Source of the DNA: DATARH01 sp050246595
GTDB lineage: Bacteria; Pseudomonadota; Alphaproteobacteria; ATCC43930; CGMCC-115725
Assembly (NCBI GenBank): GCA_050246595.1
Contig: JBFWVT010000084.1
Span: 1-21,433, forward strand
Direction: 5' to 3'
Length of the DNA: 21,433 nucleotides
Part shown: piece after piece, positions 14,709-21,433 of the stretch
How positions within the stretch are numbered: position 1 is the stretch's first letter
Layout of the letters: each line of letters opens with the position of its first letter
Made by a program: the position numbers and the translations under genes
Notes under the pieces: model-generated
What the model saw: only the letters and a program-made list of their open reading frames with translations
Database searches by the model: none
Told to the model about the DNA's origin: nothing

Positions 14709-15041
14709 TCAGCGGTCGCGCGGCTCCCACAGCGCGATGTGGGTAGCGCCGTCATCGCCCGGGTTCTCGAGCTTGACGAGGCGGCAGCGAACCCAGTTCG
14801 GCCCGAATTCCGGGGCCGCGATTTTCAGGTTCACGTAGGTCTCGCCGCTCGTCTTGGCGACCTGGCTCCAGCCCGCGCCAACCTCGTAGCGCTGTCCGGC
14901 ATAGACCCGGTAGTCCGGGGCGTTGTCGGAGTGCTTGTCGACGGGGACGATGCTGATCGCCGCGCTGACATTGAGGGTCCGGAGGGTACCGGTGAAGGTG
15001 CCATTCTCCTGCTTCGCAAAGGTTCCGAGTGTAATAGCCAT
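14709..15041 (-). CDS. DUF736 family protein
   Basis: 110 residues starting MAITLGTFAKQENGTFTGTL, with APDYRVYAGQRYEVGAGWSQ, GETYVNLKIAAPEFG and a C-terminal GATHIALWEPRDR. This is a clear DUF736 protein, a small beta-rich family found mainly on alphaproteobacterial plasmids and integrative elements, sometimes proposed to bind single-stranded DNA. The ATG at 15041 has AAGGAG six bases upstream. The frame is open further upstream but that part is not conserved. A perfect 8-bp hairpin (15070-15088) lies in its leader. It belongs with the strawberry-notch, Toprim and DUF2493 genes on the same strand. Confidence 0.9.
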   Translation of the reverse strand: MAITLGTFAKQENGTFTGTLRTLNVSAAISIVPVDKHSDNAPDYRVYAGQRYEVGAGWSQVAKTSGETYVNLKIAAPEFGPNWVRCRLVKLENPGDDGATHIALWEPRDR

Positions 15042-15069
15042 CGTAGTCTCCTTTTCTGAGGTTTGAGTT

Positions 15070-15088
15070 CGCAGGAACCGTTCCTGCG
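15070..15088 (-). promoter_or_regulatory. Palindrome in the DUF736 leader
   Basis: CGCAGGAA (15070-15077) and TTCCTGCG (15081-15088) form a perfect 8-bp repeat with a 3-base centre, 28 bases upstream of the ATG and next to the ribosome site. It could be an operator or an RNA hairpin that affects initiation. Confidence 0.45.
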
Positions 15089-15642
15089 ATGGCTCGCGCT
15101 CGGAGACCGCATAGGGACCTGACCGCACCGTTGTGGCCGGAACGCAGTGGAGGACCCGGCGGGCGGAAAAATTTGCAGCGCAGCGGCCGCGAGGAGGCCC
15201 GCTTGCCGGGCCGGGGAAATTTTTTCGATCCGCCGGGTTGCGGGCGGGGGCCGCGGGATCCGGCGCTTCAAGAGCCAGCAGGAACGGGCATGCGCAACGG
15301 CAGCCCGAAAAGGAGGCGATGGCCGGGCACATCTCGGAACCCGCATACAGGACGGGCGGCCGCTATCCGAACCGTGGACCTCGATCACGCGCATCTGTCG
15401 TGTTCCCGGAGATGTGCTGCAAGACGCCTTCTACCGGAACGGACACGCGCGGTCGGGATTTGCGGGCCATCGAGCCGGACAGCGGCGATCTTCCGAAGGG
15501 AGCAAAGGATCGGACCGGAAATTGCCGGCGCGGTCGGGCTGTCAGCTCTCCTCGTACCGGCTCAGCTCGTAGCGATGACGGCGCTCAGGGGCGGGTGACG
15601 GTGAACCGCGGCCCAGGCTACAAGAAGCGGGCCCCTGGCGGG
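15089..15642. other. About 550 bases without a recognisable gene
   Basis: Very GC-rich, with frames open on + in all phases but no protein I recognise. It contains a small stem GGCCCG-CTTGC-CGGGCC (15196-15212) followed by GGGGAAAT6 ending at 15225, which could be a weak terminator on +. The end nearest the HEPN operon (15540-15640) can be read on - as RRHRYELSRYEES before a stop, perhaps the tail of a lost gene. Confidence 0.4.
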
Positions 15643-15942
15643 TCAGAACGCAAAAATCGCGTCCGCCATGACGGCGGGTTTGACAGAAGGCTTGAGCCCG
15701 TCGCAGCTCACGACGTCGACGGGACCATCGAACAGCGCCGCGACGTGATCCTTGAGCGCGACATACTCGTAGACGCCGATCCCGGCCGCCGGGTCGATCT
15801 CGACCATGATGTCGCTGTCGCTGTCGGGCCGGTTGTCGCCGCGGGCATACGAGCCGAACAGGGCGGCATGGCTGACGCCGCGCGACCGCAAGGCGGCCTC
15901 GTTCTGCCGCAGCCTGTCGATGATTTCCTGACGATTGGCCAT
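15643..15942 (-). CDS. MNT-type nucleotidyltransferase (second of two; MntA-like antitoxin)
   Basis: 99 residues from the ATG at 15942. The minimal nucleotidyltransferase motif is complete: ALFGSYARGDNRPDSDSDIM (Gly30-Ser31, Asp42 and Asp44), with a third acid at Asp50 in VEID. MntA-type proteins inactivate HEPN RNase toxins by adding AMP to a tyrosine. It starts 22 bases after the HEPN gene stops, on the same strand, so it is probably translated from the same transcript. A longer frame from 16086 overlaps the HEPN gene and is rejected. It ends VMADAIFAF. Confidence 0.85.
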   Translation of the reverse strand: MANRQEIIDRLRQNEAALRSRGVSHAALFGSYARGDNRPDSDSDIMVEIDPAAGIGVYEYVALKDHVAALFDGPVDVVSCDGLKPSVKPAVMADAIFAF

Positions 15943-15964
15943 GCGAAGACGATCGAGTAACCGG

Positions 15965-16363
15965 TCATGCGCCGGTTTCGCCCAGAAGCCCGGCAACGGC
16001 TTCGACAAATCGGACCGCGGTCGCGAGCGCCGCCTCGGCCTGCTCCGAAAATACGAGCGATCCCGGGCCGGTTTCGTAATCGGCAATGGCCTTGAGATTG
16101 TAGGCGCGGCCGAGAAAGGCCCGCAGCTCGGTGTCGATGCCGGGATCGTCGCGCGTCAGCCGGTGAAACTCCCTGTTCACGCCCTCATGAGTGCGCGCCA
16201 CCTTGCCGGTGCGCTCGGAGATCAGCGCCTCGGCGGCATGAAAACCGGCGAGATAAGCCGCCCGGCCCGCCTCGTCGGCGAAATGCAGCACATCGAGCAG
16301 GCTGCGCCCTTTGGTCAGATATTCGCGCGCCCTGTCGAGATGTTCCCGCGCTTCCGGCGTCAC
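15965..16363 (-). CDS. HEPN-domain (UPF0332-like) protein, putative toxin
   Basis: 132 residues from a GTG at 16363 that overlaps the upstream NTase stop (GTGA). The sequence TPEAREHLDRAREYLTKGRS, then RAAYLAGFHAAEALISERTG, HEGVNREFHRLTRDDP and LGRAYNLKAIADYETGPGS is the four-helix pattern of UPF0332/HEPN proteins. The classical HEPN RNase motif R-x4-6-H is not visible; the corresponding stretch reads RAYNLKAIADYE with no His. It may act through another site or be a non-catalytic HEPN. Tyr88 or Tyr96 are the most plausible sites for AMP addition by the NTases. Antitoxin genes lie on both sides. Confidence 0.82.
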   Translation of the reverse strand: MTPEAREHLDRAREYLTKGRSLLDVLHFADEAGRAAYLAGFHAAEALISERTGKVARTHEGVNREFHRLTRDDPGIDTELRAFLGRAYNLKAIADYETGPGSLVFSEQAEAALATAVRFVEAVAGLLGETGA

Positions 16364-16722
16364 AGGTCGACACCGTCGCGCCGGATCTCGCGCATCAGCG
16401 AGGTGCGGTCCCGGTAGGCGCCGGCGGGGTAAGCCCAGGCATCGACGAACGCATCCGTGTCGTAGAGGATTTCGCTGCGCAGATCGGCCAGCCGATCCAG
16501 CTCGCGCCAACGATGGGCGAGATCGCCGGCTTTCAGGTCTTTGAGAAAGACTGCTACGTCGTAATCCGAATCCGCCCGCGCATCGCCGCGCGCGCGAGAG
16601 CCGAACAGCACCACGCGCTCGATCCTGTCGCCGTACATCTCATCAAGAGCGGCGCGGAAACGCTTCAGGATCGGATCGGCGGCAATGGCCGGTAGCACGG
16701 TGTGTTCGCCGATGTCGTTCAT
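16360..16722 (-). CDS. MNT-type nucleotidyltransferase (first of two)
   Basis: 120 residues, first gene of the operon. VVLFGSRARGDARADSDYDV carries Gly41-Ser42 and the metal ligands Asp53 and Asp55. The C-terminal part (GDLAHRWRELDRLADLRSEI, then TDAFVDAWAYPAGAYRDRTS) is longer than in the third gene, so the two NTases are not recent duplicates. The ATG at 16722 has a weak AAGGG upstream. Its stop overlaps the HEPN GTG. It lies between the DUF2493 and DUF736 genes, so the cassette appears to be cargo in the plasmid/ICE-type gene set. Confidence 0.87.
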   Translation of the reverse strand: MNDIGEHTVLPAIAADPILKRFRAALDEMYGDRIERVVLFGSRARGDARADSDYDVAVFLKDLKAGDLAHRWRELDRLADLRSEILYDTDAFVDAWAYPAGAYRDRTSLMREIRRDGVDL

Positions 16723-16774
16723 CTATTACCCTTGTATATCGTGTAAAATATCATAGTTGTGCCCACGGCAGCAA
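16723..16774 (-). promoter_or_regulatory. Possible promoter of the NTase-HEPN-NTase operon
   Basis: An AT-rich segment directly upstream of the first NTase in otherwise GC-rich DNA. On the - strand, TTGCTG (16774-16769) is followed after 17 bases by ATATTT (16751-16746). Two direct repeats of GATAT lie in the same segment. Consensus match is weak. Confidence 0.3.
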
Positions 16775-16903
16775 TGACACCCGCACCGGCGAGCCTCATA
16801 GACGAACTTGTCGGGATTTCGAAAGATATCGGGATCGACTCCTCCGCGGGCTGCCGAAATGCAATGGCCTGCCAATGAGCAAGATGGCATGAGAGAGGCG
16901 GCG

Positions 16904-17904
16904 CTAAGCGCCGCCGTCCTTACCGGCGGGGGCCGGCTCGCTGAAGCGCCAGACCGGTATGCCGCGGGCTTTGGCCTTGTCGGCCAGGTTGGCGGAGATG
17001 CCGGAGCCGGGAAAGGCGACGCCGCCGATCGGCATCGCGTCGAGCATGCGGTCGTTGCGCTTGAACGGCGCCGCCTTGGCGTGCCGCGTCCAGTCGGGCT
17101 TGAAGGCGACCTGCGGCACCTTGCGATTGTCGGCCCAGCAGGCGGCAATGCGCTCGGCTCCCTTCGGACTGCCGCCGTGCAATAGCACCATGTCGGGATG
17201 GCGGGCATGCAGCCGGTCGAGCGCACCCAGATGCGGAGGTGGTCGTTGCAGTCGATGCCGCCGGTGAAGGCGATGCGCGGTCCCGGGGGCGCCAGCAATT
17301 CGGCGTCGGCCTTGCAACGGGCGGCGAGGAAGTCGCGGCGGTTGACCATCGAGCCGGCCTGCGGACGCCACAATGTACCGGTTGCGGCCTCGAACAGCCG
17401 GGCGGCGTGATCGCGGCAGAACTCGAAGGCGTGGCGCCGCTCGATCAGGCTGACGCCTTGCGCGGTCAGCCGCTCGATCTCGAGCGACTTGACCTCGGAG
17501 CCGTCCTGTTCGAGCTGGCTCTTGCGCTGCGCCTGCTCGTTGGTGTCGAGCTCGCGCTCGATGCGCAGGACCGTGCGGTGGAACAGGTTCACGAAGGACC
17601 AGAACAAATCGGCGGTGTCGTCCTCGAGGCGGGTGCCGGCGAACATTGCTTCAAGCGCTTCGGCGATTGTGCCGAGATGTCCTTCGACGGTTTCGTGTCC
17701 GGGCATCGGCCGCGGATCGGGCTCGTCCTGGCCCGGCCGGTAGCCATACAGCGCCAGCTCGTCGAGCAGGTACGCGGTCGGCGAAGCGGCGTGGTGTTCG
17801 GTCTCGGAATCCCCCGGATCAACCCGCGGATCAAGTCCGCGGGCTAAAGGTCTACCGGGGGCAGGCTTTGCGGGGAAGGGGAGGGGATTGTCGTGGCGTG
17901 TCAT
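16904..17904 (-). pseudogene. DUF2493 (SLOG/YspA-like) protein with one -1 frameshift
   Basis: From the ATG at 17904 the protein reads LLDELALYGYRPGQDEPDPR, ADLFWSFVNLFHRTVLRIER, GSEVKSLEIERLTAQGVSLI and GPRIAFTGGIDCNDHLRIW. The signal then changes frame near 17228-17234 to ALDRLHARHPDMVLLHGGSP, KGAERIAACWADNRKVPQVA, FKPDWTRHAKAAPFKRND and VAFPGSGISANLADKAKARG, ending VWRFSEPAPAGKDGGA. One more G in the GGG after ATCT would read IWGALDRL and restore a protein of about 333 residues. GGSPKGAE is the SLOG nucleotide-binding loop of DUF2493. Near the N-terminus about 20 extra residues (PGRPLARGLDPRVDPGDSE) come from a palindromic repeat. Typically neighbours Toprim and strawberry-notch genes, as here. 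Confidence 0.82.
17811..17861. repeat. REP-like palindromic element inside the DUF2493 gene
   Basis: The inner hairpin is CCCGCGGA-TCAAG-TCCGCGGG (17823-17843), with outer arms CCCCCGG (17811-17817) and CCGGGGG (17855-17861). On the coding strand it is read as ARGLDPRVDPGD, a phrase I know as a translated form of a common alphaproteobacterial palindromic repeat. It is in frame with the gene. Confidence 0.7.
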
Positions 17905-18269
17905 GGCGGGTGCCTTTCTGCCGGAGGGAATTCGGCCGCGCCCATCGCGGCCTTCACGGCGATTGCCCGCCGGGGACGGAGACGCGGCGCACCCAAAGGG
18001 CCGCAGCAACGCGGAGGATGGCGGACGTCCGAGCATTTTGTTTCGCGATGCAAAGCCGGGGCTCTTGCCCCGGCGGCGGAAAATGCGAGGCGGCCGCCAT
18101 TGCGCCGGGGATCAGGGCGGCCCCGTTTCGGGCTGCCCGGCGGCTCCGGCAGATCGCCGCTCGGGAAGGCCGTGGCGCGGCCCTTTGTTTCCGGCGGAAA
18201 GGCCGTTCGCCGCCCGCACGGCAGGCTTTCTCCTTCCGGCGCGACCCCGTGCAACGACACACGGCATCG
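17905..18269. other. GC-rich intergenic region between the Toprim and DUF2493 genes
   Basis: No recognisable gene. The frames open on both strands look like shadows of GC-rich DNA. It holds the hairpin at 18055-18074 and several shorter stem-forming stretches. The leader of the DUF2493 gene (AAAGG about 10 bases before ATG) is at its left end. Confidence 0.5.
18055..18074 (-). terminator. Probable intrinsic terminator downstream of the Toprim gene
   Basis: Perfect 8-bp stem GCCGGGGC (18055-18062) and GCCCCGGC (18067-18074) with a 4-base loop. On the - strand it is followed by TTTGCAT, a short T-stretch. It lies about 200 bases past the Toprim stop. Confidence 0.4.
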
Positions 18270-19340
18270 CTATGCCGGGCTGCGCTGATCGGCAGCAAAG
18301 CGGGCGAGATCGGTGGGGACGAGCTGGGGAGCGAGAGGAGCCAGAAGCGCGGCGGGGCCGAGGATGCAGAGATCGGCGTTGAAGTCCTCGTTCACCGGCG
18401 CAAGATCGCGGACTTCGATGCTGGCGGCCTGGGCGCGTTCGCGCAGCCGTTCCAACGCATGGCGGCCGGCCATATCGTTGTCTCGCGCGACATAGAGCCG
18501 GCGCCAGCAGGGAGCGAAGGCGAGGGCGGCGAGGTGGTTCGCCGAGAGGGCGGCGATCAGCGGCAGGGACGGCATCACCGAGGCGAGCGCGAGCATCGTT
18601 TCGATGCCTTCGCCGGCGATGGCGACATCAATCGCACGGCCGAACCGGACACCGTTGCCGAGGAGACAGCCGAGGGCGCGGCGCGGATCGGCGATCGGCG
18701 CTTTGGCGGGACGGTAGCGGTCGAGCCAGCTGCGCTGAATGCCTGTGATGACACCCTCGGCATCGGTCACCGCGGCCAGCAGTGCCGGCCAGGCTTCGCG
18801 CGGATGCGCCTCGCTCTCGCGATACCAGACGGAAGGGTGAAAGCGCAGCGCCGGCCAGTCGAGCCGGGCGGTGATCCTGCGGGCGCGCAGATAAGCTTCG
18901 GCGGGAGTGCCCGGAACCGGTCGGCCGAGAGCGAACAGGCGGCGCGCGGCTTCAGGCGAACCGGACCGCACGGATGAATGCCAGGACGGTGTATCTGCGC
19001 ATTCCCGGCGCGGCAGGGCCAGAAAGACGCGGGCTTCGGCGATCGTATCGGCAAGGCGGGAGAAACGCCGGCGGCGGGCGATCAGGTCCAGCAGATCGCC
19101 GTGCTCGCCGGTTGCGGCATCGCTCCATCTGCCGGCGGCGCCGGGACCGTTGTCGGGTCCGGAGAGGCGGATGAAGAGGCTGCGCCCCGGCGTGTCGTCG
19201 ACGTCGCCGGTGACCCAGTAGCGGCCCCGGCGGCATCCGTGCGGGAGATAATGGCGGCACACCGCCTCGGCTTCGCGCGCGAGGCGGCGCGCCAGGTCGC
19301 TGGCCCCGGCTGTCGCCGCGGCCTGATTCGGGCTGACCAT
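18270..19340 (-). CDS. Toprim-domain protein (plasmid/phage primase-helicase-like)
   Basis: 356 residues. The N-terminal part (AVCRHYLPHGCRRGRYWVTG, then LFIRLSGPDN and RWSDAATGEHGDLLDLIARR) is the degenerate primase-like region that usually precedes this Toprim. The Toprim core is VAIAGEGIETMLALASVMPS (Glu244), then LIAALSANHLAALAF and RLYVARDNDMAGRHALERLR (Asp287, Asp289). This family is common on alphaproteobacterial plasmids and integrative elements. It probably helps replication or priming of the element. The ATG at 19340 is 15 bases after the end of the strawberry-notch gene, so the two are likely cotranscribed. The ribosome site is weak. Confidence 0.87.
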   Translation of the reverse strand: MVSPNQAAATAGASDLARRLAREAEAVCRHYLPHGCRRGRYWVTGDVDDTPGRSLFIRLSGPDNGPGAAGRWSDAATGEHGDLLDLIARRRRFSRLADTIAEARVFLALPRRECADTPSWHSSVRSGSPEAARRLFALGRPVPGTPAEAYLRARRITARLDWPALRFHPSVWYRESEAHPREAWPALLAAVTDAEGVITGIQRSWLDRYRPAKAPIADPRRALGCLLGNGVRFGRAIDVAIAGEGIETMLALASVMPSLPLIAALSANHLAALAFAPCWRRLYVARDNDMAGRHALERLRERAQAASIEVRDLAPVNEDFNADLCILGPAALLAPLAPQLVPTDLARFAADQRSPA

Positions 19341-19355
19341 GGCAGATGTCCCGGA

Positions 19356-21308
19356 TCAAGCCGCGTCGGCGCGTGAGCGGATGGCAATGAGCGGATGACG
19401 GGCGAGCAGCGCGGCGAGGATCGCCGGGCCCTCTTGGGAGACGGGCACGAAGAGGCGCAAGCGCCAGGCGACGATCTCGGAGACGAGGCCGAGCGATTTC
19501 AGGATGCCGACCGTGCCGCCCTCGGAGAAGCCGGTCAGTTCAAGGCGTTGCGCGCCCATGCTCAGCGAGCGCCGCAACTGCAATCCGCCCGCAAGGTTGA
19601 TAACGGCGCCGCGATCGAGCACCGCGCTCCAGGCTTCGGATGCGGAGAGAGCCTGCCCCGGACTTGATCCGGGGGCAGGGGCCTCGCTGCCGAGCGACTG
19701 GTAAAGCCGGCTCAGCTCCTCGGGGGCGACCAGGCGGCCGATAACGCGTTCGCTCTCGTCGGTCTCGAAGCGGTAGACGCGCATATTGCGCGACGGCAGC
19801 CGGTCCCAGATCGGCAGCAAGAGGCCGGTGATGATGTGGAACTCGCTATCGGCGAATTCCGGCACTTTCGCGCATTCGGCCTGCCACAGCGCCGCGAACT
19901 TCGCTTCTCCAGCTTCGCGCCAGTGCGAGCGGGCGAAATCGTCCGTGCTCAGCGTGTCGCGCGCCATTGGCCGCACAAGACGAGTGCGCGGCTGCACCCG
20001 TCCGTCGTCAAGCATCAGGCTCGCCGCCGGAACCTGTACCGCGGCGCGGTGCGACTGCTCGTTGACGACAAGCCGGGCGCCCGCGATCGCGGCAAGCGCA
20101 TCGGCCAGCGGCAGCGGCCGGTTGCGGTCGCGGCGTAATACCCGGTAGCAGCCGGTTTCGGCACCGGTCGCGGCGTGGGTGTAGACCGTGCGCCGCTCGA
20201 CGATGCGGAAGCTTTCCGCCGTCAACGTTTCGACGCCGATATCGTAGATCCCGGCGCTGACCGCAGCCTCGATGCGCGCATCGAGCAATTCCTCGAACAC
20301 GGCGAAGAGCCGGTTCTGCAGGGCGATGCGCAGCGCCAGCACACGGTTGAGGAACTGCGTGACCGGCGGCAGTTCCTCGCGCAGCGAGCCGTCCTCGTCG
20401 GTGAGGTCGAGACCGGTCGCCTCCTCGAATTCGGTTAGAGAGCAGCCTTCGACCTTCCCGGCATGGATTAGCTGATAGAACTGCCGGAGCGCGGCGCGGG
20501 CATAGGGGCTTTCGAGATTGTCGTCGGCACGGAACAGACCCTGGCCGCCGGTCTGGCGCTGCCCGCGGGTAATCGCGCCGAGCGTGTCGAGACGCCGTGC
20601 GATCGTCGACAGGAAGCGCTTCTCGCCCTTGACGTCGGTCGCGACGGGCCGGAACACCGGCGGCTGTTTCTGGTTGGTGCGGTTCGAGCGGCCGAGCCCC
20701 TGGATTGCCGCGTCCGCCTTCCAGCCCGGCTCCAGCAGGTAATGGATGCGCTGGCGCTGATTGCGAGCGCCGAGATCGGCGTGATAGCTGCGCCCGGTGC
20801 CGCCGGCATCCGAGAAGACCAGGATGCGCTTGTCGTCATCCATGAAAGCGGAGGTCTCGGCGAAATTCGCTGACGCCGGCCGGGTCTCGACGCAGAGCCG
20901 GTCGCCGCGGCGCACGATGCGGCGCGAGCGTCCGGTGACCTCGGCCACCATCCCGGTGCCGAAGCGGTGCAGGATCTGGTCGAGCGCGCCCTGCACCGGC
21001 GGCAACGATGCCAGATGCTCGATCATGCGGTCGCGCCGCTCGACGGCTTCGCGCGATTGCACCGGGTTGCCGTCGGCATCGGTGACCGGGCGCGAATGGA
21101 GGTTGCCCTCCTCGTCGGTATAGAGATCGAAGAGCTGCGTTGGGAACGAGTGCTTCAAATAGTCGAGCGCGTATTCCCGCGGCGTGATGTCGATCGACAG
21201 ATCGCCCCATTCCGAACTCGGGATTTCGGCGAGGCGGCGCTCCAGCAACGCTTCGTTGGTCGAGACGATCTGCACGATCGCGGCATGCCCGGCGTCGAGA
21301 TCCCGCGT
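19356..21308 (-). pseudogene. Strawberry-notch-like helicase, C-terminal part, truncated by an IS630-type insertion
   Basis: About 650 codons continuous from the IS junction to the stop at 19356. They include AGHAAIVQIVSTNEALLERR, DITPREYALDYLKHSFPTQL, KRILVFSDAGGTGRSYHADL, the motif-VI-like WKADAAIQGLGRSNRTNQ and EKRFLSTIARRLDTLGAITR, then the SNO C-terminal domain (MGAQRLELTGFSEG near the end). Full-length relatives are about 1400-residue methyltransferase/helicase proteins; the N-terminal methyltransferase and DEAD-box half is missing from the window. The frame stays open and homologous up to TA 21309-21310, where the insertion sequence begins, so the break is from the insertion and not from decay. 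An in-frame palindromic repeat adds about nine residues (APAPGSSPG). Confidence 0.87.
19653..19678. repeat. REP-like palindromic element inside the strawberry-notch gene
   Basis: CTGCCCCGGA (19653-19662), loop CTTGA, and TCCGGGGGCAG (19668-19678): a stem with a single bulged base. It shares the ACTTGATCC-GGGG theme with the repeat at 17811-17861 and is read in frame as APAPGSSPGQAL. Confidence 0.7.
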
Positions 21309-21433
21309 TAGAGCGTGATCGTTTCAGGTTGAAGCGTAGCCGGCATTGGCGAGGTAGTTTGCGCATTCCTGTGCGGAGAAATGATCGAGCAAGGAGCCGA
21401 TCTGGCGCCACGTGTCCTCGGTGGTGCGCGGAT
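21309..21433 (-). mobile_element. IS630-type insertion sequence, 3' end (runs off the window)
   Basis: The element edge is at TA 21309-21310, followed on + by GAGCGTGATCGTTTCAGG, the likely terminal repeat. The transposase reads away from this end on -. It cuts the strawberry-notch gene. Its C-terminal protein sequence differs from the IS630 copy at 8234-9395, so it is a different element. The other end, and a TA duplication, lie outside the window. Confidence 0.7.
21324..21433 (-). CDS. IS630-type transposase, C-terminal end (partial)
   Basis: 35 residues end with TGA at 21324-21326: RTTEDTWRQIGSLLDHFSAQ followed by ECANYLANAGYAST. This is the typical C-terminus of one branch of rhizobial IS630-family transposases (DHFSxQECANYxxNAGYAS, from memory). 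The visible part shows no damage. The start lies outside the window. Confidence 0.75.
   Translation of the reverse strand, partial: PRTTEDTWRQIGSLLDHFSAQECANYLANAGYAST

Noticed and set aside
17646..18977. Long + strand frame (443 codons) over the DUF2493/Toprim region
   Set aside because: No domain is recognisable, and it runs opposite the Toprim and DUF2493 coding sequences.
1..21433. CRISPR array, rRNA, tRNA or replication origin with iterons
   Set aside because: No regularly spaced direct repeats, no rRNA-like conserved blocks, no complete cloverleaf and no iteron clusters were seen on reading both strands.

Overview
This GC-rich window reads as an alphaproteobacterium, most likely Hyphomicrobiales (Rhizobiales) or a close relative. 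The basis is codon use, the families present and the plasmid/ICE-type genes at the right end; no rRNA or tRNA is present to place it better.

Left (1-3.7 kb): ordinary catabolic genes. The 3' tail of a polysaccharide-deacetylase-like gene overlaps an intact amidase on +. Converging on them is a two-gene - operon: an NAD-dependent beta-hydroxyacid dehydrogenase followed by a MetE-C-type zinc methyltransferase. An HpcH/HpaI-type aldolase at 11.2 kb is another gene of this kind, left among accessory DNA.

Middle (3.8-13.2 kb): accessory DNA rich in small modules and scars. It holds an IS1595 5' fragment, two frameshifted conserved hypothetical genes, a DUF1778/GNAT (TacAT-type) toxin-antitoxin pair, a BrnT-type toxin with an Xre-like antitoxin, an antitoxin fragment, a dead IS630 element, a DUF433/DUF5615 pair, two small ORFs (one DUF1778-like), the aldolase, and an SRAP-domain protein.

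Right (13.2-21.4 kb): an intact IS110-family element of the IS1111 type, then a set of genes typical of alphaproteobacterial plasmids and integrative elements on the - strand: a strawberry-notch helicase C-terminal part, a Toprim protein, a DUF2493/SLOG protein and a DUF736 protein. An NTase-HEPN-NTase operon sits inside this set. The helicase gene is cut at a TA by another IS630-type element that runs off the window.

The most informative observation is in the IS1111-type element. Its non-coding 3' region carries a 10-nt match to the bottom strand of the right flank and a 9-nt match to the top strand of the left flank. Each flank match lies one base outside a perfect 13-bp subterminal inverted repeat. 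This is the arrangement expected of a guide (seekRNA/bridge RNA) that directed this insertion. Second in interest are the two-nucleotidyltransferase HEPN operon, palindromic repeats that have entered reading frames without breaking them, and five genes broken by the same kind of lesion (one missing base, each compatible with a shortened short homopolymer), which raises the question of sequencing error.
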